Positions 53,405 through 63,277 are shown, counted from the stretch's first letter. The stretch is DNA of 64,000 nt from UBA5793 sp040255465 (GCA_040255465.1 JBDZVA010000002.1:558001-622000), one strand, 5' to 3'. The notes: generated from the letters alone by a model not told the origin. A program made the numbers and translations.

Positions 53405-54982
53405 ATGCACGCCCGCTTTTCACTGCTTCCTGGCCTTGCCGCCCTCCTCCTGACCGCCACCACCGTTGGTGCGCAGGATTGGCCCATGTGGGGCGGCAGC
53501 ATTTCGCGTAACATGGTGTCGAACGTCACCGGCCTGCCAACCGAGTTCAATGCCGGCGAGTTCATCGGCGCTTCGGATCAGATCGACGCCTCGACCACGC
53601 ACAACATCAAGTGGATCGCCAAACTTGGCTCGCAGGCGTATGGCAATCCCACGATTGCCAACGGCCGCGTCTATGTGGGCACCAACAACGACTCGCCGCG
53701 CGACCCCCGCTTCAAGGGCGACCGCAGCGTGCTGTACTGCTTCGATGAAGCCACGGGCGAGATGATCTGGATGCTTAATTGTCCCAAGATGGGCACCGGC
53801 AAGGTGAGCGACTGGGAATACCTTGGCATCTGCTCTTCGCCGACCATCGATGGGGATCGTGTCTACCTCGTGACGAACCTGTGCGAGGTCGTGTGCCTGG
53901 ATGTCAACGGCATGGCCAACGGCAACGATGGGCCGTTCATGGATGAGGGCCAGCACATGGCCGGGCGCGGCAATCCGCCGATGGAAGTCAAAGACACCGA
54001 CGCCGACATCATCTGGACGCTCAACATGATCGATGAATGCGGCGTCTTCCCGCACAACATCACGTCGAGCAGCGTGCTTGTGGTCGGCGATCATTTGTGG
54101 GTCACGACCTCCAACGGAGTCGACTATGGACACGTTGAAACTCCGTCGCCAAACGCGCCGAGCCTGATTCTGGTGGACAAAGCGACGGGCTCACTCATCG
54201 CCGAAGAAGCATCGGGGCTGAGTCAGCGCATCTTTCACTGCAACTGGAGTTCGCCGGCGTACCTCAAAGCCGGCGACACACAGTTATGCATCTTCGGCGG
54301 GCCGGATGGCTGGTGCTATGGCTTTTCACCCGAGCCGACGACGGATGCTGACGGCTACCCGGTTCTCAAGGAAGTATTCCGCTTCGACTGCAATCCTCCT
54401 GAATACCGCATGCGCGATGGCAAGAAGATCAAGTACGCAACGCGTGCGGGGCCGAGCGAAGTGCTTGCCACGCCGATCGTCTACAAGAACCGCGTCTACA
54501 CCGCCATTGGACAGGACCCCGAGCACGGGGAGGGCGCGGGCAATCTGGTCTGCTTCGATCCGACGAAGACCGGCGACATTACGCAGAGCGGCAAGATCTG
54601 GTCGTATCAGAAGATTGCGCGAGCCATTTCGACGCTGGCGATTCACGACGGTCTGGTGTTCGCCGCCGACTTCTCCGGGTTCGTGTATTGCCTCGACGCG
54701 GAGACGGGCCACGAGTATTGGGTGCATGACACCAAGGGCCACATCTGGGCGTCCCCGCTCGTTGCGGATGGCAAGGTCTACATCGGCAACGAAGACGGCT
54801 ACATGACGATCCTCGCGGCCGGCAAGGAGCACAAACTGATCAGCGAGATCGACATGAAGTCGCCGATTTACTCTTCAGCAGTTGCGGCGAACGGCACGTT
54901 GTACGTGGCGACTCATACCCACCTGTTTGCCATCGCCAAAATGGGTGATGGCGCATCAGGCGCTGAGGGTCAAACCCGGTGA
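53405..54982 (+). CDS. Secreted PQQ-like beta-propeller protein 5
   Basis: ATG 53405 (525 residues) with a signal peptide (LPGLAALLLTATTVGAQ); the frame is open upstream within the previous gene. It starts QDWPMWGGSISRNMVSNVTG and carries PQQ-type blades (YCFDEATGEMIWMLN, YCLDAETGHEYWVHD) with a longer central insertion (VDVNGMANGN to SSSVLVVGDHLWV). It begins 17 nt after protein 4, and its stop overlaps the next start. Confidence 0.85.
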   Translation: MHARFSLLPGLAALLLTATTVGAQDWPMWGGSISRNMVSNVTGLPTEFNAGEFIGASDQIDASTTHNIKWIAKLGSQAYGNPTIANGRVYVGTNNDSPRDPRFKGDRSVLYCFDEATGEMIWMLNCPKMGTGKVSDWEYLGICSSPTIDGDRVYLVTNLCEVVCLDVNGMANGNDGPFMDEGQHMAGRGNPPMEVKDTDADIIWTLNMIDECGVFPHNITSSSVLVVGDHLWVTTSNGVDYGHVETPSPNAPSLILVDKATGSLIAEEASGLSQRIFHCNWSSPAYLKAGDTQLCIFGGPDGWCYGFSPEPTTDADGYPVLKEVFRFDCNPPEYRMRDGKKIKYATRAGPSEVLATPIVYKNRVYTAIGQDPEHGEGAGNLVCFDPTKTGDITQSGKIWSYQKIARAISTLAIHDGLVFAADFSGFVYCLDAETGHEYWVHDTKGHIWASPLVADGKVYIGNEDGYMTILAAGKEHKLISEIDMKSPIYSSAVAANGTLYVATHTHLFAIAKMGDGASGAEGQTR

Positions 54983-55248
54983 AATCGCGGAGGCACTCAA
55001 CAGTCTGGTGGGTCATCTGGTGTTGCGCGATCGTGCTCTTCGTCGTACACCAGGATTTCTGGTACTGGAATGATCGGAGCCTGGTGTTCGGGTTCCTGCC
55101 GATCGGGCTGGCGTATCACGTGGGTTTCTCAATTGCAGCGGCGCTGCTCTGGCTGATGGCGGTCAAGTTCGCCTGGCCAACGCACATTGAAGAGTGGGCA
55201 GATCGGAACGATGCCGCCTCCCAGCCGCGATCGGAAGGGCGCGAATGA
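54979..55248 (+). CDS. DUF3311-type small membrane protein, partner of the symporter
   Basis: GTG 54979 overlaps the previous stop. The 89-residue protein has two helices (VIWCCAIVLFVVHQDFWYW and LAYHVGFSIAAALLWLMAVKF) with the DUF3311 layout. Such proteins are typically encoded directly before sodium:solute symporters, as here (stop overlaps the symporter ATG). They are presumed accessory subunits. Confidence 0.8.
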   Translation: MKSRRHSTVWWVIWCCAIVLFVVHQDFWYWNDRSLVFGFLPIGLAYHVGFSIAAALLWLMAVKFAWPTHIEEWADRNDAASQPRSEGRE

Positions 55249-56873
55249 TTCTCACTTTCGCGCAAACGTCGCTGATTCCGCTGTGGATCATCATCGGCTA
55301 TCTTGTCCTGCTGCTCGGGCTGGGCGTGATCTCCAGCAAGTTCTTCAAGGGCACCGCCGCTGATTACTTCGTCGTCTCGCGCTCGGTCGGCTCGTTTCTG
55401 CTGCTCATGAGTGTGTTCGGCACGACCATGACCGGGTTCGCCCTGGTCGGGTCAACCGGTGAGGCGTTTGCCAAAGGCATCGGCGTCTACGGACTCATGG
55501 CCTCCTGGAGCGGGCTTGTCCACTCCGGCGTGTTTTTCCTCGTCGGGATCCGCCTCTGGGCCGTGGGCAAGCGAAATGGATACATGACGCAATGCGAGTA
55601 CTTCAGCGATCGTTTCGAATCGCGATCGCTCGGGTACCTGCTTTTCGCCATCCTCGTGCTGCTTTTGATACCGTATTTGCTCGTCGGTGTGATCGCGTCG
55701 GGCCGGTTCCTGCAGGCCACGACGGCGGGCATGTTTCCCGAGACCTTCGCGATGACGCTGCCCAATGGCAATCCCCACCCGCTGACGGGCGCGCTGCCGC
55801 TGTGGCTCGGGTCGCTTGTCGTGTGCGGCGTGGTGCTGGGGTACGTCTTCTTCGGCGGGCTGCGCGGTGCGGTATGGGCCAACACGTTTCAAACTATCGT
55901 GTTCATGGTCACTGGCGTGATCGCGTTCTACCTGATCGCCCAGAAGTTCGGCGGCCTGCAGGCGGCTACGGCGAAACTGCTCGCCTCCGAGAACGCCGAG
56001 CGCACAGCGCGCGGTTCGCAGATGGGTTCGGCGCAGTTTCTCACCTATTGCTTCGTACCATTGTCGGTCGGAATGTTTCCCCATCTCTTCCAGCACTGGC
56101 TGACGGCTCGCAGTGCCAAGAGTTTCCGCCTCACGGTGGTCGCGCATCCGATCTTCATCGCCATCGTGTGGGTGCCGTGCATCCTCATCGGCGTGTGGGC
56201 GGCCGGCCTGTTTGCAGATGGCGGGCTGCGTCTGCCAAAGAACCCGGACGGCACGCCGATTTCAAATGCCGTCCTTGGCGCCATGATCAATCAGCTCGTG
56301 CACTCGAATGTGCTCAGCGGGCTTGTGGGCGCCGGCGTTCTTGCGGCGATCATGTCCTCGCTTGACTCCCAGTTTGTCTGCATCGGTACGATGTTTACCA
56401 ATGACATCGTGGTTCGTCTGGCCGGGCGCGATCGCTTCACCGACACTCAGAAGATCTGGATCAGCCGGGCGTTCATTCTCACGATTGTGGGCGTCACTTA
56501 CGGGCTCGCCGTCTACATGATGGGCGACGATCGACGCTCGCAGAGTGTGTTCGCGCTGGGGGTCTGGTGCTTCTCCGGATTTGCGGCACTGTTTCCCCTG
56601 GTGTTTGCGGCGGTGTACTGGCGGCGGACCACCAGGGCCGGCGCGCTCGCCTGCGTTCTCGTCACCACTGCGGTCTGGTCTGTGCTCTTTTACCGCGACA
56701 TCTTCGCTGAGAAAGCGCCCGGCTCGGAGGACGAGAAGCTGATCTTCGGCATGATGCCGGTGGCGATCATCTTCGCCGCGTCGGCCGTCACGCTCGTTGT
56801 CGTCTCGCTGATCACCAGGCCGCTGTCGACCGCCACGATAGACAAGTTCTTTGACCCTCTCGAGACCAACTGA
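55245..56873 (+). CDS. Sodium:solute symporter (SSS family)
   Basis: ATG 55245 overlaps the DUF3311 stop (542 residues). About 13 membrane helices are present. Family blocks include TAADYFVVSRSVGSFLLLMS, GNGYMTQCEYFSDRFESRS-like TM3-4 region, and LVGAGVLAAIMSSLDSQFVC, the SSS sodium-site region. Substrates across the family range from sugars to organic acids; the adjacent carboxylate/aldehyde genes suggest an organic acid, which is inference only. Confidence 0.93.
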   Translation: MILTFAQTSLIPLWIIIGYLVLLLGLGVISSKFFKGTAADYFVVSRSVGSFLLLMSVFGTTMTGFALVGSTGEAFAKGIGVYGLMASWSGLVHSGVFFLVGIRLWAVGKRNGYMTQCEYFSDRFESRSLGYLLFAILVLLLIPYLLVGVIASGRFLQATTAGMFPETFAMTLPNGNPHPLTGALPLWLGSLVVCGVVLGYVFFGGLRGAVWANTFQTIVFMVTGVIAFYLIAQKFGGLQAATAKLLASENAERTARGSQMGSAQFLTYCFVPLSVGMFPHLFQHWLTARSAKSFRLTVVAHPIFIAIVWVPCILIGVWAAGLFADGGLRLPKNPDGTPISNAVLGAMINQLVHSNVLSGLVGAGVLAAIMSSLDSQFVCIGTMFTNDIVVRLAGRDRFTDTQKIWISRAFILTIVGVTYGLAVYMMGDDRRSQSVFALGVWCFSGFAALFPLVFAAVYWRRTTRAGALACVLVTTAVWSVLFYRDIFAEKAPGSEDEKLIFGMMPVAIIFAASAVTLVVVSLITRPLSTATIDKFFDPLETN

Positions 56874-56878
56874 ACGTG

Positions 56879-57985
56879 ATGTCCTCCAACGCACCGTTGT
56901 CAACAGATTCTGCCGCTCGTGCCGGCGCCGTAGCAGCGGCTTGCACGACCCTCGACGCGCATCTGCGCGAGATTGTGCGCTGGCACTTCTCACCCGAGAC
57001 GGGCGCGCCAATCTGGCTCGACTGGGCGAAGAAAGCCGGCTGGAATCCGATCGAGCAGATCAAGACGGTTGATGATCTGGTGCAGTTCCCCAACTTCGCT
57101 GATGAGTCACTGCGCAACGAACCGCTCGAGCGGTGGATTCCTGCGGCCTACAAGGGCCGGCCGTTCACGATATTTGAAACGGGCGGCACGACGGGCATGC
57201 CCAAGCAGCGCATTGGCTGGGATGACTACAAGACAGACTACGAACAATTCTCGGAGACGCTGTCCGACGCCGATTTTCCCCGCAACGGCTACTGGCTGAT
57301 GATGGGCCCGACCGGGCCGCGCCGTCTGCGGCTGGCGATCGAACATCTCGCCAACCATCGCGGCTGCTCGTGCTTCTTTGTCGATCTCGATCCGCGCTGG
57401 GTGAAGAAGCTCATCTCGAGCAAGCAGTTTGACCAGGCCAAGGCGTACATGGAGCACGTCGTGGATCAGGCGGTGACCATCCTGACGCATCGGCGTGTCG
57501 ACGCGCTCTTCACGACGCCCAAACTGCTCGAAGCCCTGGCGGAGAAGATCTCGATTCCCGAATCGGGCATCAAGGGGGTCTTCTGCGGCGGAACGACGAT
57601 GGAGCCGCAGTACACGCGGTTCCTTGTCGAAGAGGTCCTCGAAGGCAAAACGAAATTCGTGCCCACCTACGGCAACACATTGATGGGGCTGGCGTGCCAT
57701 AAACCGCTCACGCCAGAGGATCGGTACTCGATCACCTACTACGCGCCTCAGCCGCGAGCGATGCTGCGCGTGGTCGATCCGGATCAGCCCGATCGCGTGG
57801 TGGATTACGATCAATGGGGTCGCGTCGAACTGACGACGCTGACGCGCGAATTCTTCATGCCGCGGTTTCTGGAGCGCGATGAAGCGATCCGCCGCCGGCC
57901 CTGCGAGCAGTACGCGTGGGATGGGGTCGGGGAAGTGCGGCCGTATGGAGCAACCAAAGCGACAATTGTCGAGGGTGTGTATTGA
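56879..57985 (+). CDS. Short adenylate-forming enzyme, EhpF/arylcarboxylate-reductase-component-like
   Basis: GTG 56876 or ATG 56879 starts a protein of about 368 residues. FETGGTTGMPKQRI (motif about residues 100-113) matches the ATP-loop of ANL enzymes; VPTYGNTLMG (about 260) and VDYDQWGRVELTTL match later core motifs. The usual C-terminal lid of about 120 residues is missing. Size and motifs resemble EhpF, which adenylates an aromatic acid (griseoluteic acid) in phenazine biosynthesis for reduction. The aldehyde dehydrogenase and alcohol dehydrogenase genes that overlap downstream fit an acid-aldehyde-alcohol route. The direction and substrate are unknown. Confidence 0.75.
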   Translation: MSSNAPLSTDSAARAGAVAAACTTLDAHLREIVRWHFSPETGAPIWLDWAKKAGWNPIEQIKTVDDLVQFPNFADESLRNEPLERWIPAAYKGRPFTIFETGGTTGMPKQRIGWDDYKTDYEQFSETLSDADFPRNGYWLMMGPTGPRRLRLAIEHLANHRGCSCFFVDLDPRWVKKLISSKQFDQAKAYMEHVVDQAVTILTHRRVDALFTTPKLLEALAEKISIPESGIKGVFCGGTTMEPQYTRFLVEEVLEGKTKFVPTYGNTLMGLACHKPLTPEDRYSITYYAPQPRAMLRVVDPDQPDRVVDYDQWGRVELTTLTREFFMPRFLERDEAIRRRPCEQYAWDGVGEVRPYGATKATIVEGVY

Positions 57986-59406
57986 GTCTGCCGCACTTTC
58001 CAATCCTGCGCTGGGGTGAGCCATACGAGAGTCTTGACGTGGACACGGTGGTGCACTTCGCCACCGGTGAAGAACTGTGCCAGGTGTCGCAAGCCAATCC
58101 GGGGTTGATCACGCGCGACATGCGCCAGGCGCACCGGGCCCGGGCGGCCTTGCGGGCGATCCCCTGCGATGAACTCTGCCGACGCCTCTCCAGGGCCGCG
58201 GACCTCTTCACGACAGCCAATCTGCCGATGGGCAGCGGCACACAGTCGCCCGATGAGTTCGTGCGCTGTCAGTCGGCCACGACGGGGCTTCCCGAGCACA
58301 TGTGCCGCTTCAACATGAGCAAGCTGCATCACGTGCTCACGAATCTCGATGGGATTCTCAACTCGCTCACGCGCGGCCTCAGCCGCTCGATCATGACCGA
58401 GGGCTACGGGATCGAAGGCAAGGTCATGCGCAGCATGCAGGCGAACTCGCCGGTGCTGGGCATGGTGCTGCCATCCAATTCGCCGGGCACACACGGTCTG
58501 TGGTTACCGGTGCCCGCCTTGCAGATCGGGCTCGTGCTCAAACCCGGCCCACTCGAACCGTGGACGCCGTTTCGCATGGCCCAGGCCTTTTTTGAGGCCG
58601 GGCTGCCGCGCGAATCGATCGGGCTTTATCCCGGAGGAGCCGAGGTCGGCATGGCCGTGGTCAGCCATGTGCAGCGGACGATGATCTTCGGCAGCAAGGC
58701 GACGGTTGAGCAGTATCGCGGCAACCCGGCAGTGCAGGTGCACGGGCCGGGCTTCAGCAAGATTCTCATCGGCGATGACTGCGTGGACGATTGGGAGCGC
58801 TATCTCGATCTGATGGTCGACAGCATCCTGCTCAACGGCGGGCGCGGCTGCATCAACTGTTCCGGCATCTGGGTCTCGCGCCATTCTCGGGAGATTGCTG
58901 ACGCCCTGGCGCAGCGACTTGGACCAGTAGCCCCCCTGCCGCCGACTGATCCCAAGGCGCCCCTCGCCGCGTTTACCATCGCGGCCCAGGCCGAAGGCGT
59001 GAACACGATGATCGAGAACGGCTTGCAGGAGAACGGCGTTGAGGATGTGACGGCCAAGTACCGCGGCGGCGATCGGCTGGTGAGCGAGTCGCGCTGCGCC
59101 TACCTGCGACCGACCATTGTCCACTGCGACTCGCCCAAGCGCGGCCTGGCGAATACTGAGTTCATGTTTCCATTTGCGAGCGTTGTTGAATGCCCGCAGA
59201 GCGAGATGCTGTCGGCCATTGGCGACACGCTGGTCGGAACCATCATCAGCCATGACGAGACATTCCGTCGGGCCGCCGTGGATGCGACGAACATCGACCG
59301 GCTCAACCTTGGCGCGGTGCCGACCACGAAACTGAACTGGCTCCAGCCGCACGAAGGCAACATCATCAGTTTCCTCTACCGCGAGCGGGCGCTGCAGGTC
59401 GAGTGA
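57982..59406 (+). CDS. Aldehyde dehydrogenase-superfamily protein (acyl reductase-like)
   Basis: TTG 57982 overlaps the previous stop and has GAGGG 6 nt upstream (474 residues). The NAD-binding region reads VLPSNSPGTHGLWLPVPALQ with LKPGPLEPWTP for the usual KPSE, and the active-site region is NGGRGCINCSGIW with Cys290 as likely nucleophile. FMFPFASVVEC matches the E-FGP block. Divergence from standard ALDHs and the preceding adenylation gene favour a reductase of activated acids, or the reverse oxidation. Confidence 0.85.
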   Translation: MSLPHFPILRWGEPYESLDVDTVVHFATGEELCQVSQANPGLITRDMRQAHRARAALRAIPCDELCRRLSRAADLFTTANLPMGSGTQSPDEFVRCQSATTGLPEHMCRFNMSKLHHVLTNLDGILNSLTRGLSRSIMTEGYGIEGKVMRSMQANSPVLGMVLPSNSPGTHGLWLPVPALQIGLVLKPGPLEPWTPFRMAQAFFEAGLPRESIGLYPGGAEVGMAVVSHVQRTMIFGSKATVEQYRGNPAVQVHGPGFSKILIGDDCVDDWERYLDLMVDSILLNGGRGCINCSGIWVSRHSREIADALAQRLGPVAPLPPTDPKAPLAAFTIAAQAEGVNTMIENGLQENGVEDVTAKYRGGDRLVSESRCAYLRPTIVHCDSPKRGLANTEFMFPFASVVECPQSEMLSAIGDTLVGTIISHDETFRRAAVDATNIDRLNLGAVPTTKLNWLQPHEGNIISFLYRERALQVE

Positions 59407-60614
59407 TGCCGACCCGAGGTTTCGAATCGCACTCCACCATGATCGATCGACAGAATCCGCAATTCGAGACGGCGACTTCAACGCGCATTGTGTTCGGCGC
59501 CGGCGCCGTCGATCGACTCGGTTCGCTCGTGCGCGAGCATGGCGGATCGCGCGTGCTCTTCGTGACTGACCCGGGATTGGTCAAAGCCGGGCACGCCGCC
59601 AGAGCGATCGATCTTCTTCGAGCCGCCGGTCTCGATGTGGCCGCTTTCGACGCAGTACGGCCGAATCCAACGGATCGAGATGTCGAAGCGTGCCTGGCCG
59701 TCGCCCGCCAACACCCCATCGACTTCTTCGTGGCCCTGGGAGGCGGCAGCAGCATCGACGCGGCCAAGGGATGCAACTTCCTGCTGACCAACGGCGGGGC
59801 CATGCGAGATTACAAGGGACACGGCAAGGTGAAAACACCCTTGCTGCCACTGATCGCCGTACCGACCACCGCCGGCACGGGCAGCGAGGTGCAATCATTC
59901 GCACTGATCGCCGATGAGCAAACGCACATGAAGATGGCGTGCGGCGATGCTTCAGCGGCGCCGCGCGTCGCGGTGCTCGATCCCACGCTGGCCGTCACGC
60001 AACCCAAGGCGGTGATCGCCGCGAGCGGCATCGATGCGATCTCTCATGCGGTCGAGTCCATCGTGGCCCGGAACGCCACGCCGGAATCGCGGAAGTTTGC
60101 GCTTGGGTCGTTTGTGCGCAGCGCCGGGCACTTCGAACGCGTGCTGGCCAGCGCACACGACACGGAGGCGCAGGGCGAGATGCTGCTGGCGGCCAGTATG
60201 GCCGGGATTTCCATCGAAAAGAGCATGCTCGGCATTGCCCACTCGCTGGCCAATCCGCTGACGGCACATTACAACATGGTCCACGGCCGGGCGGTCGGGC
60301 TGATGTTGCCGCACGTCGTGCGCCACAATGCGCAGGATGGACCCGCGACTCGCGCGTACGCGCTGCTGGCAAGAAGCGCAGCGCTGGCGGACGATTCCCA
60401 ATCTGATGAGCACGCCGTGGGCCGGCTGATCGCAGCCCTCTCGCGATTCCTCGTTGCCGGCGGTCTGCCGATCACACTGAGCGCCGCGGGTGTGCCGCGG
60501 GACCACCTGCCCGCGCTGGCCGAGGAGGCCGCAGCGCAGTGGACCGCGCGGTTTAACCCGGTTGAAGTGACCTCCGCGGACTTGCTGGCACTCTATAAGC
60601 GGGCATTCAGTTGA
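59406..60614 (+). CDS. Iron-containing alcohol dehydrogenase
   Basis: ATG 59406 overlaps the previous stop (402 residues). NAD site GGGSSIDAAKG; metal-ligand region GIDAISHAVESI (Asp, His) and AHSLANPLTAHYNMVHG (two His). One His often present between them (as in E. coli FucO) is Asn here, as in some other subgroups. Third in the adenylation/ALDH/ADH set. Likely cytoplasmic reduction or oxidation of an aldehyde/alcohol of unknown structure. Confidence 0.92.
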   Translation: MPTRGFESHSTMIDRQNPQFETATSTRIVFGAGAVDRLGSLVREHGGSRVLFVTDPGLVKAGHAARAIDLLRAAGLDVAAFDAVRPNPTDRDVEACLAVARQHPIDFFVALGGGSSIDAAKGCNFLLTNGGAMRDYKGHGKVKTPLLPLIAVPTTAGTGSEVQSFALIADEQTHMKMACGDASAAPRVAVLDPTLAVTQPKAVIAASGIDAISHAVESIVARNATPESRKFALGSFVRSAGHFERVLASAHDTEAQGEMLLAASMAGISIEKSMLGIAHSLANPLTAHYNMVHGRAVGLMLPHVVRHNAQDGPATRAYALLARSAALADDSQSDEHAVGRLIAALSRFLVAGGLPITLSAAGVPRDHLPALAEEAAAQWTARFNPVEVTSADLLALYKRAFS

Positions 60615-60697
60615 GACGGTTGCAACGATCAGTCCAAGTGACGACTCGAGCGATTCATATCGGCCTGTTTCGCGGAAGTGTCCCTACACTAGGATCG

Positions 60698-61909
60698 ATG
60701 CGATTGCGATCCGGTTCACTCCAACTCGTCGCACCCCTGGCGCTTGCTGTGGCGATCGGCCCGGCTGCGTGCAAGAAGGCTGCGCCTGAGGATCAGTCGC
60801 CGGCTAACGCCACCGCCGGCACGCCCGTTCAGCAAAACGTCAAGCATGACTGGCCGATGTTTCGCGGCGACCGGGCTCAGTCGGGCGTTGCCGCCGGCTC
60901 GTTAACGGTGCCGCTCAAACTGAAATGGACTTTCAATGCGACCGAGGCGATTACGTCCTCACCCATCGTGCAGGACGGGCGCGTGTATGTTGGCTCCGAT
61001 GATGGAGTCCTGTACGCGGTCAATCAAGGTGACGGCAGCCTCGCGTGGAAGTTTCCAACTGAAGATGCCGTCGAAGCGCCGCCCATGATCCTCGACGGGG
61101 TCGTCTACGTCGGTTCTTCGGACTACCGAATGTACGCGGTCGATGCGCAGACGGGCAAGGAGAAGTGGCGATTTGAAGCGGATGAGAAGATACTCGGCGG
61201 CGCCAACTGGGTGGTCGGGCCGGACGGCGGGAAGCGAATCGTTTTCGGCTGCTACGACAACGTGCTCTATTGCCTCAATGCCGCCGATGGCTCGGTGGCC
61301 TGGAAGTATGAAACGGAGAACTACATCAACGGCACGCCAGCCGTAGATGGCGGCCGAATTGTCTTCGGCGGATGCGATTCGTTTCTGCACGCCGTGAACG
61401 CAGCGGATGGAACGGTCGACAGGCACATCGCGCTCGGCGAGGAGTGCTACGTGGCCGGATCCGTGGGGATTTCGGGAGGACGGGCCTACTTCGGCCACTA
61501 CGGCAATGCATTTGTCTGTATCGACCTCGCCTCGGGTGAGACGAAATGGACCTATCCGAATCCTCGTTTTCCGTTCTTCTCCGCCCCGGCGATTGGCGAA
61601 GATCGCGTGATCTTCGGCGGACGGGACAAGCAGGTCCATTGCGTTAATCGCACGACCGGCGAGGGGATCTGGACCTTTCCGACGACGCGCCAGGTCGACT
61701 CATCGCCCGTACTCTGTGATGACAAGGTTGTCATCGGATCCGGAGATGGACGCTTGTTTGTGCTCGATTCTGCAACGGGAAGTGAGTTGTGGTCGTATGA
61801 CCTTGGGAAGTCGATCGTGTCTTCGCCCGCTGTTGTGGATGGACTGGTCCTGATCGGATGCAACGATGGCGGGCTCTATGCGTTCGGCCCGGCGAAAGAG
61901 AACAACTGA
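60698..61909 (+). CDS. PQQ-like beta-propeller lipoprotein (protein 6)
   Basis: ATG 60698 (403 residues) starts a lipoprotein signal (LVAPLALAVAIGPAAC, Cys25), a family-like start; the frame is open 29 codons upstream without a good site. It begins HDWPMFRGDRAQSGVAAG and has regular blades (YAVDAQTGKEKWRFEADE, FVLDSATGSELWSYD), resembling BamB-type propellers. It is shorter and more regular than the other five and is the only one predicted to be lipid anchored. Confidence 0.85.
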   Translation: MRLRSGSLQLVAPLALAVAIGPAACKKAAPEDQSPANATAGTPVQQNVKHDWPMFRGDRAQSGVAAGSLTVPLKLKWTFNATEAITSSPIVQDGRVYVGSDDGVLYAVNQGDGSLAWKFPTEDAVEAPPMILDGVVYVGSSDYRMYAVDAQTGKEKWRFEADEKILGGANWVVGPDGGKRIVFGCYDNVLYCLNAADGSVAWKYETENYINGTPAVDGGRIVFGGCDSFLHAVNAADGTVDRHIALGEECYVAGSVGISGGRAYFGHYGNAFVCIDLASGETKWTYPNPRFPFFSAPAIGEDRVIFGGRDKQVHCVNRTTGEGIWTFPTTRQVDSSPVLCDDKVVIGSGDGRLFVLDSATGSELWSYDLGKSIVSSPAVVDGLVLIGCNDGGLYAFGPAKENN

Positions 61910-61919
61910 TGATTCAGCC

Positions 61920-63263
61920 ATGACAGAACAGACTTCGCACAATCTCCCCATTCTCGATGAAGGCAAGCGCGAGGAGACCACGGCGGGCAACTACTTCGTG
62001 GCCAACTACCCGCCTTTCTCTTTCTGGTCGCCGGATCAGAATGTCAAAGTCCACGAGCTGCTTTCCAGCGAGGCGCCGACCGATGTGCCGCTTGGGCTGT
62101 ACATCCATATTCCTTTCTGCCGCAAGCGATGTGATTTCTGCTATTTCAAGGTCTACACGGACAAGAACTCACGCGAGATTCATCGCTACCTTGATGCGGT
62201 GATTGCCGAGGCGGCCAGGTACGCACAGCACCCCTATCTGGCGAATCGGGCGCCGCGATTTGTCTACTTCGGCGGAGGGACGCCTTCGTATCTTTCAGCC
62301 CAGCAACTGGAGTATCTCTTCCGCGGCCTGCAGCGCTACTTCACGTGGGATTGTGCCGAGGAGATCGCCTTCGAGTGCGAGCCCGGCACATTGCAGGAGA
62401 ACAAGATCAAGGCCCTGCGCGAAATGGGCGTCACGCGCCTGAGTCTGGGCGTGGAGAACTTCGACCCGACGATTCTCGAGATCAACAACCGCGCCCACCG
62501 GGCTGTTGAGATTGACCGGGCGTACAACTACGCGCGCGAAGTCGGCTTCGAGCAGATCAACATCGACCTGATTGCCGGTATGGTCGGAGAGACGCAAAGC
62601 AACTGGGAATCCTGCATCGAAAAGACGATCGCGATGAAGCCCGAGAGCGTCACCATCTACCAGATGGAGATCCCCTTCAACACGACCATTTACCAGCGCA
62701 TGAAAGACGGCGGGCAGGAGATCGCCCCAGTGGCGGACTGGCGCACCAAGCGGCGCTGGGTCGAGGAGGCCTTCGCCCGCCTGGAAGCCGAGGGTTACAT
62801 CGTTGGCAGTGCCTACACCGCGGTGCGCGACAAGAGTGTGGAGTTTCTCTATCGCGATGCGCTCTGGACTGGAGCCGACATGCTCGGCCTGGGCGTCTCA
62901 TCCTTCTCGCATCTTGGCGGAATCCACTTTCAGAACGAGCACCGGTTCGAGCCGTATGTGGAGTGCGTCGAGGCGGACAAACTGCCAATCCACCGGGCGA
63001 TGGTCATGACGGCGGAAGAAAAGCTGATTCGCGAATTCGTGCTGCAGATGAAACTCGGCCACGTGGAGGATGCGTACTTCAAGCACAAGTTCGGCGTGAG
63101 TGTCATCGATCGATTCCGCGCTCCGTTGCAGAAGCACGCCAATGACGGATTCCTGGCTGTAGAGAATGGGTCAATCCGAGCCAACCGCAACGGCCTGCTC
63201 CAGATCGACAGGCTGCTGCACGCGTTCTTCCTCGATCGTCACCGCGATGCCCGGTACGCCTAG
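61920..63263 (+). CDS. Radical SAM protein, coproporphyrinogen III oxidase (HemN/HemW) family
   Basis: ATG 61920 starts 10 nt after the lipoprotein gene (447 residues). The cluster motif CRKRCDFC (Cys67, Cys71, Cys74) lies in LYIHIPFCRKRC; YFGGGTPSYLS and FECEPGTLQENKIKAL follow, then RLSLGVENFDPTILEINNR and INIDLIAGMVGETQSNW. A HemN-type C-terminal domain is present. N-terminal 55 residues before the core are not typical of HemN, and no other haem genes are here, so it is probably a specialised member acting in this locus. Confidence 0.88.
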   Translation: MTEQTSHNLPILDEGKREETTAGNYFVANYPPFSFWSPDQNVKVHELLSSEAPTDVPLGLYIHIPFCRKRCDFCYFKVYTDKNSREIHRYLDAVIAEAARYAQHPYLANRAPRFVYFGGGTPSYLSAQQLEYLFRGLQRYFTWDCAEEIAFECEPGTLQENKIKALREMGVTRLSLGVENFDPTILEINNRAHRAVEIDRAYNYAREVGFEQINIDLIAGMVGETQSNWESCIEKTIAMKPESVTIYQMEIPFNTTIYQRMKDGGQEIAPVADWRTKRRWVEEAFARLEAEGYIVGSAYTAVRDKSVEFLYRDALWTGADMLGLGVSSFSHLGGIHFQNEHRFEPYVECVEADKLPIHRAMVMTAEEKLIREFVLQMKLGHVEDAYFKHKFGVSVIDRFRAPLQKHANDGFLAVENGSIRANRNGLLQIDRLLHAFFLDRHRDARYA

Positions 63264-63277
63264 CGCGATCCTCGGCC

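Noticed and set aside
51813..53423. 536-codon minus-strand frame opposite propeller protein 4
   Set aside because: Arg/Ala/Gly-rich with no domain, and antisense to a gene with signal peptide and propeller motifs.
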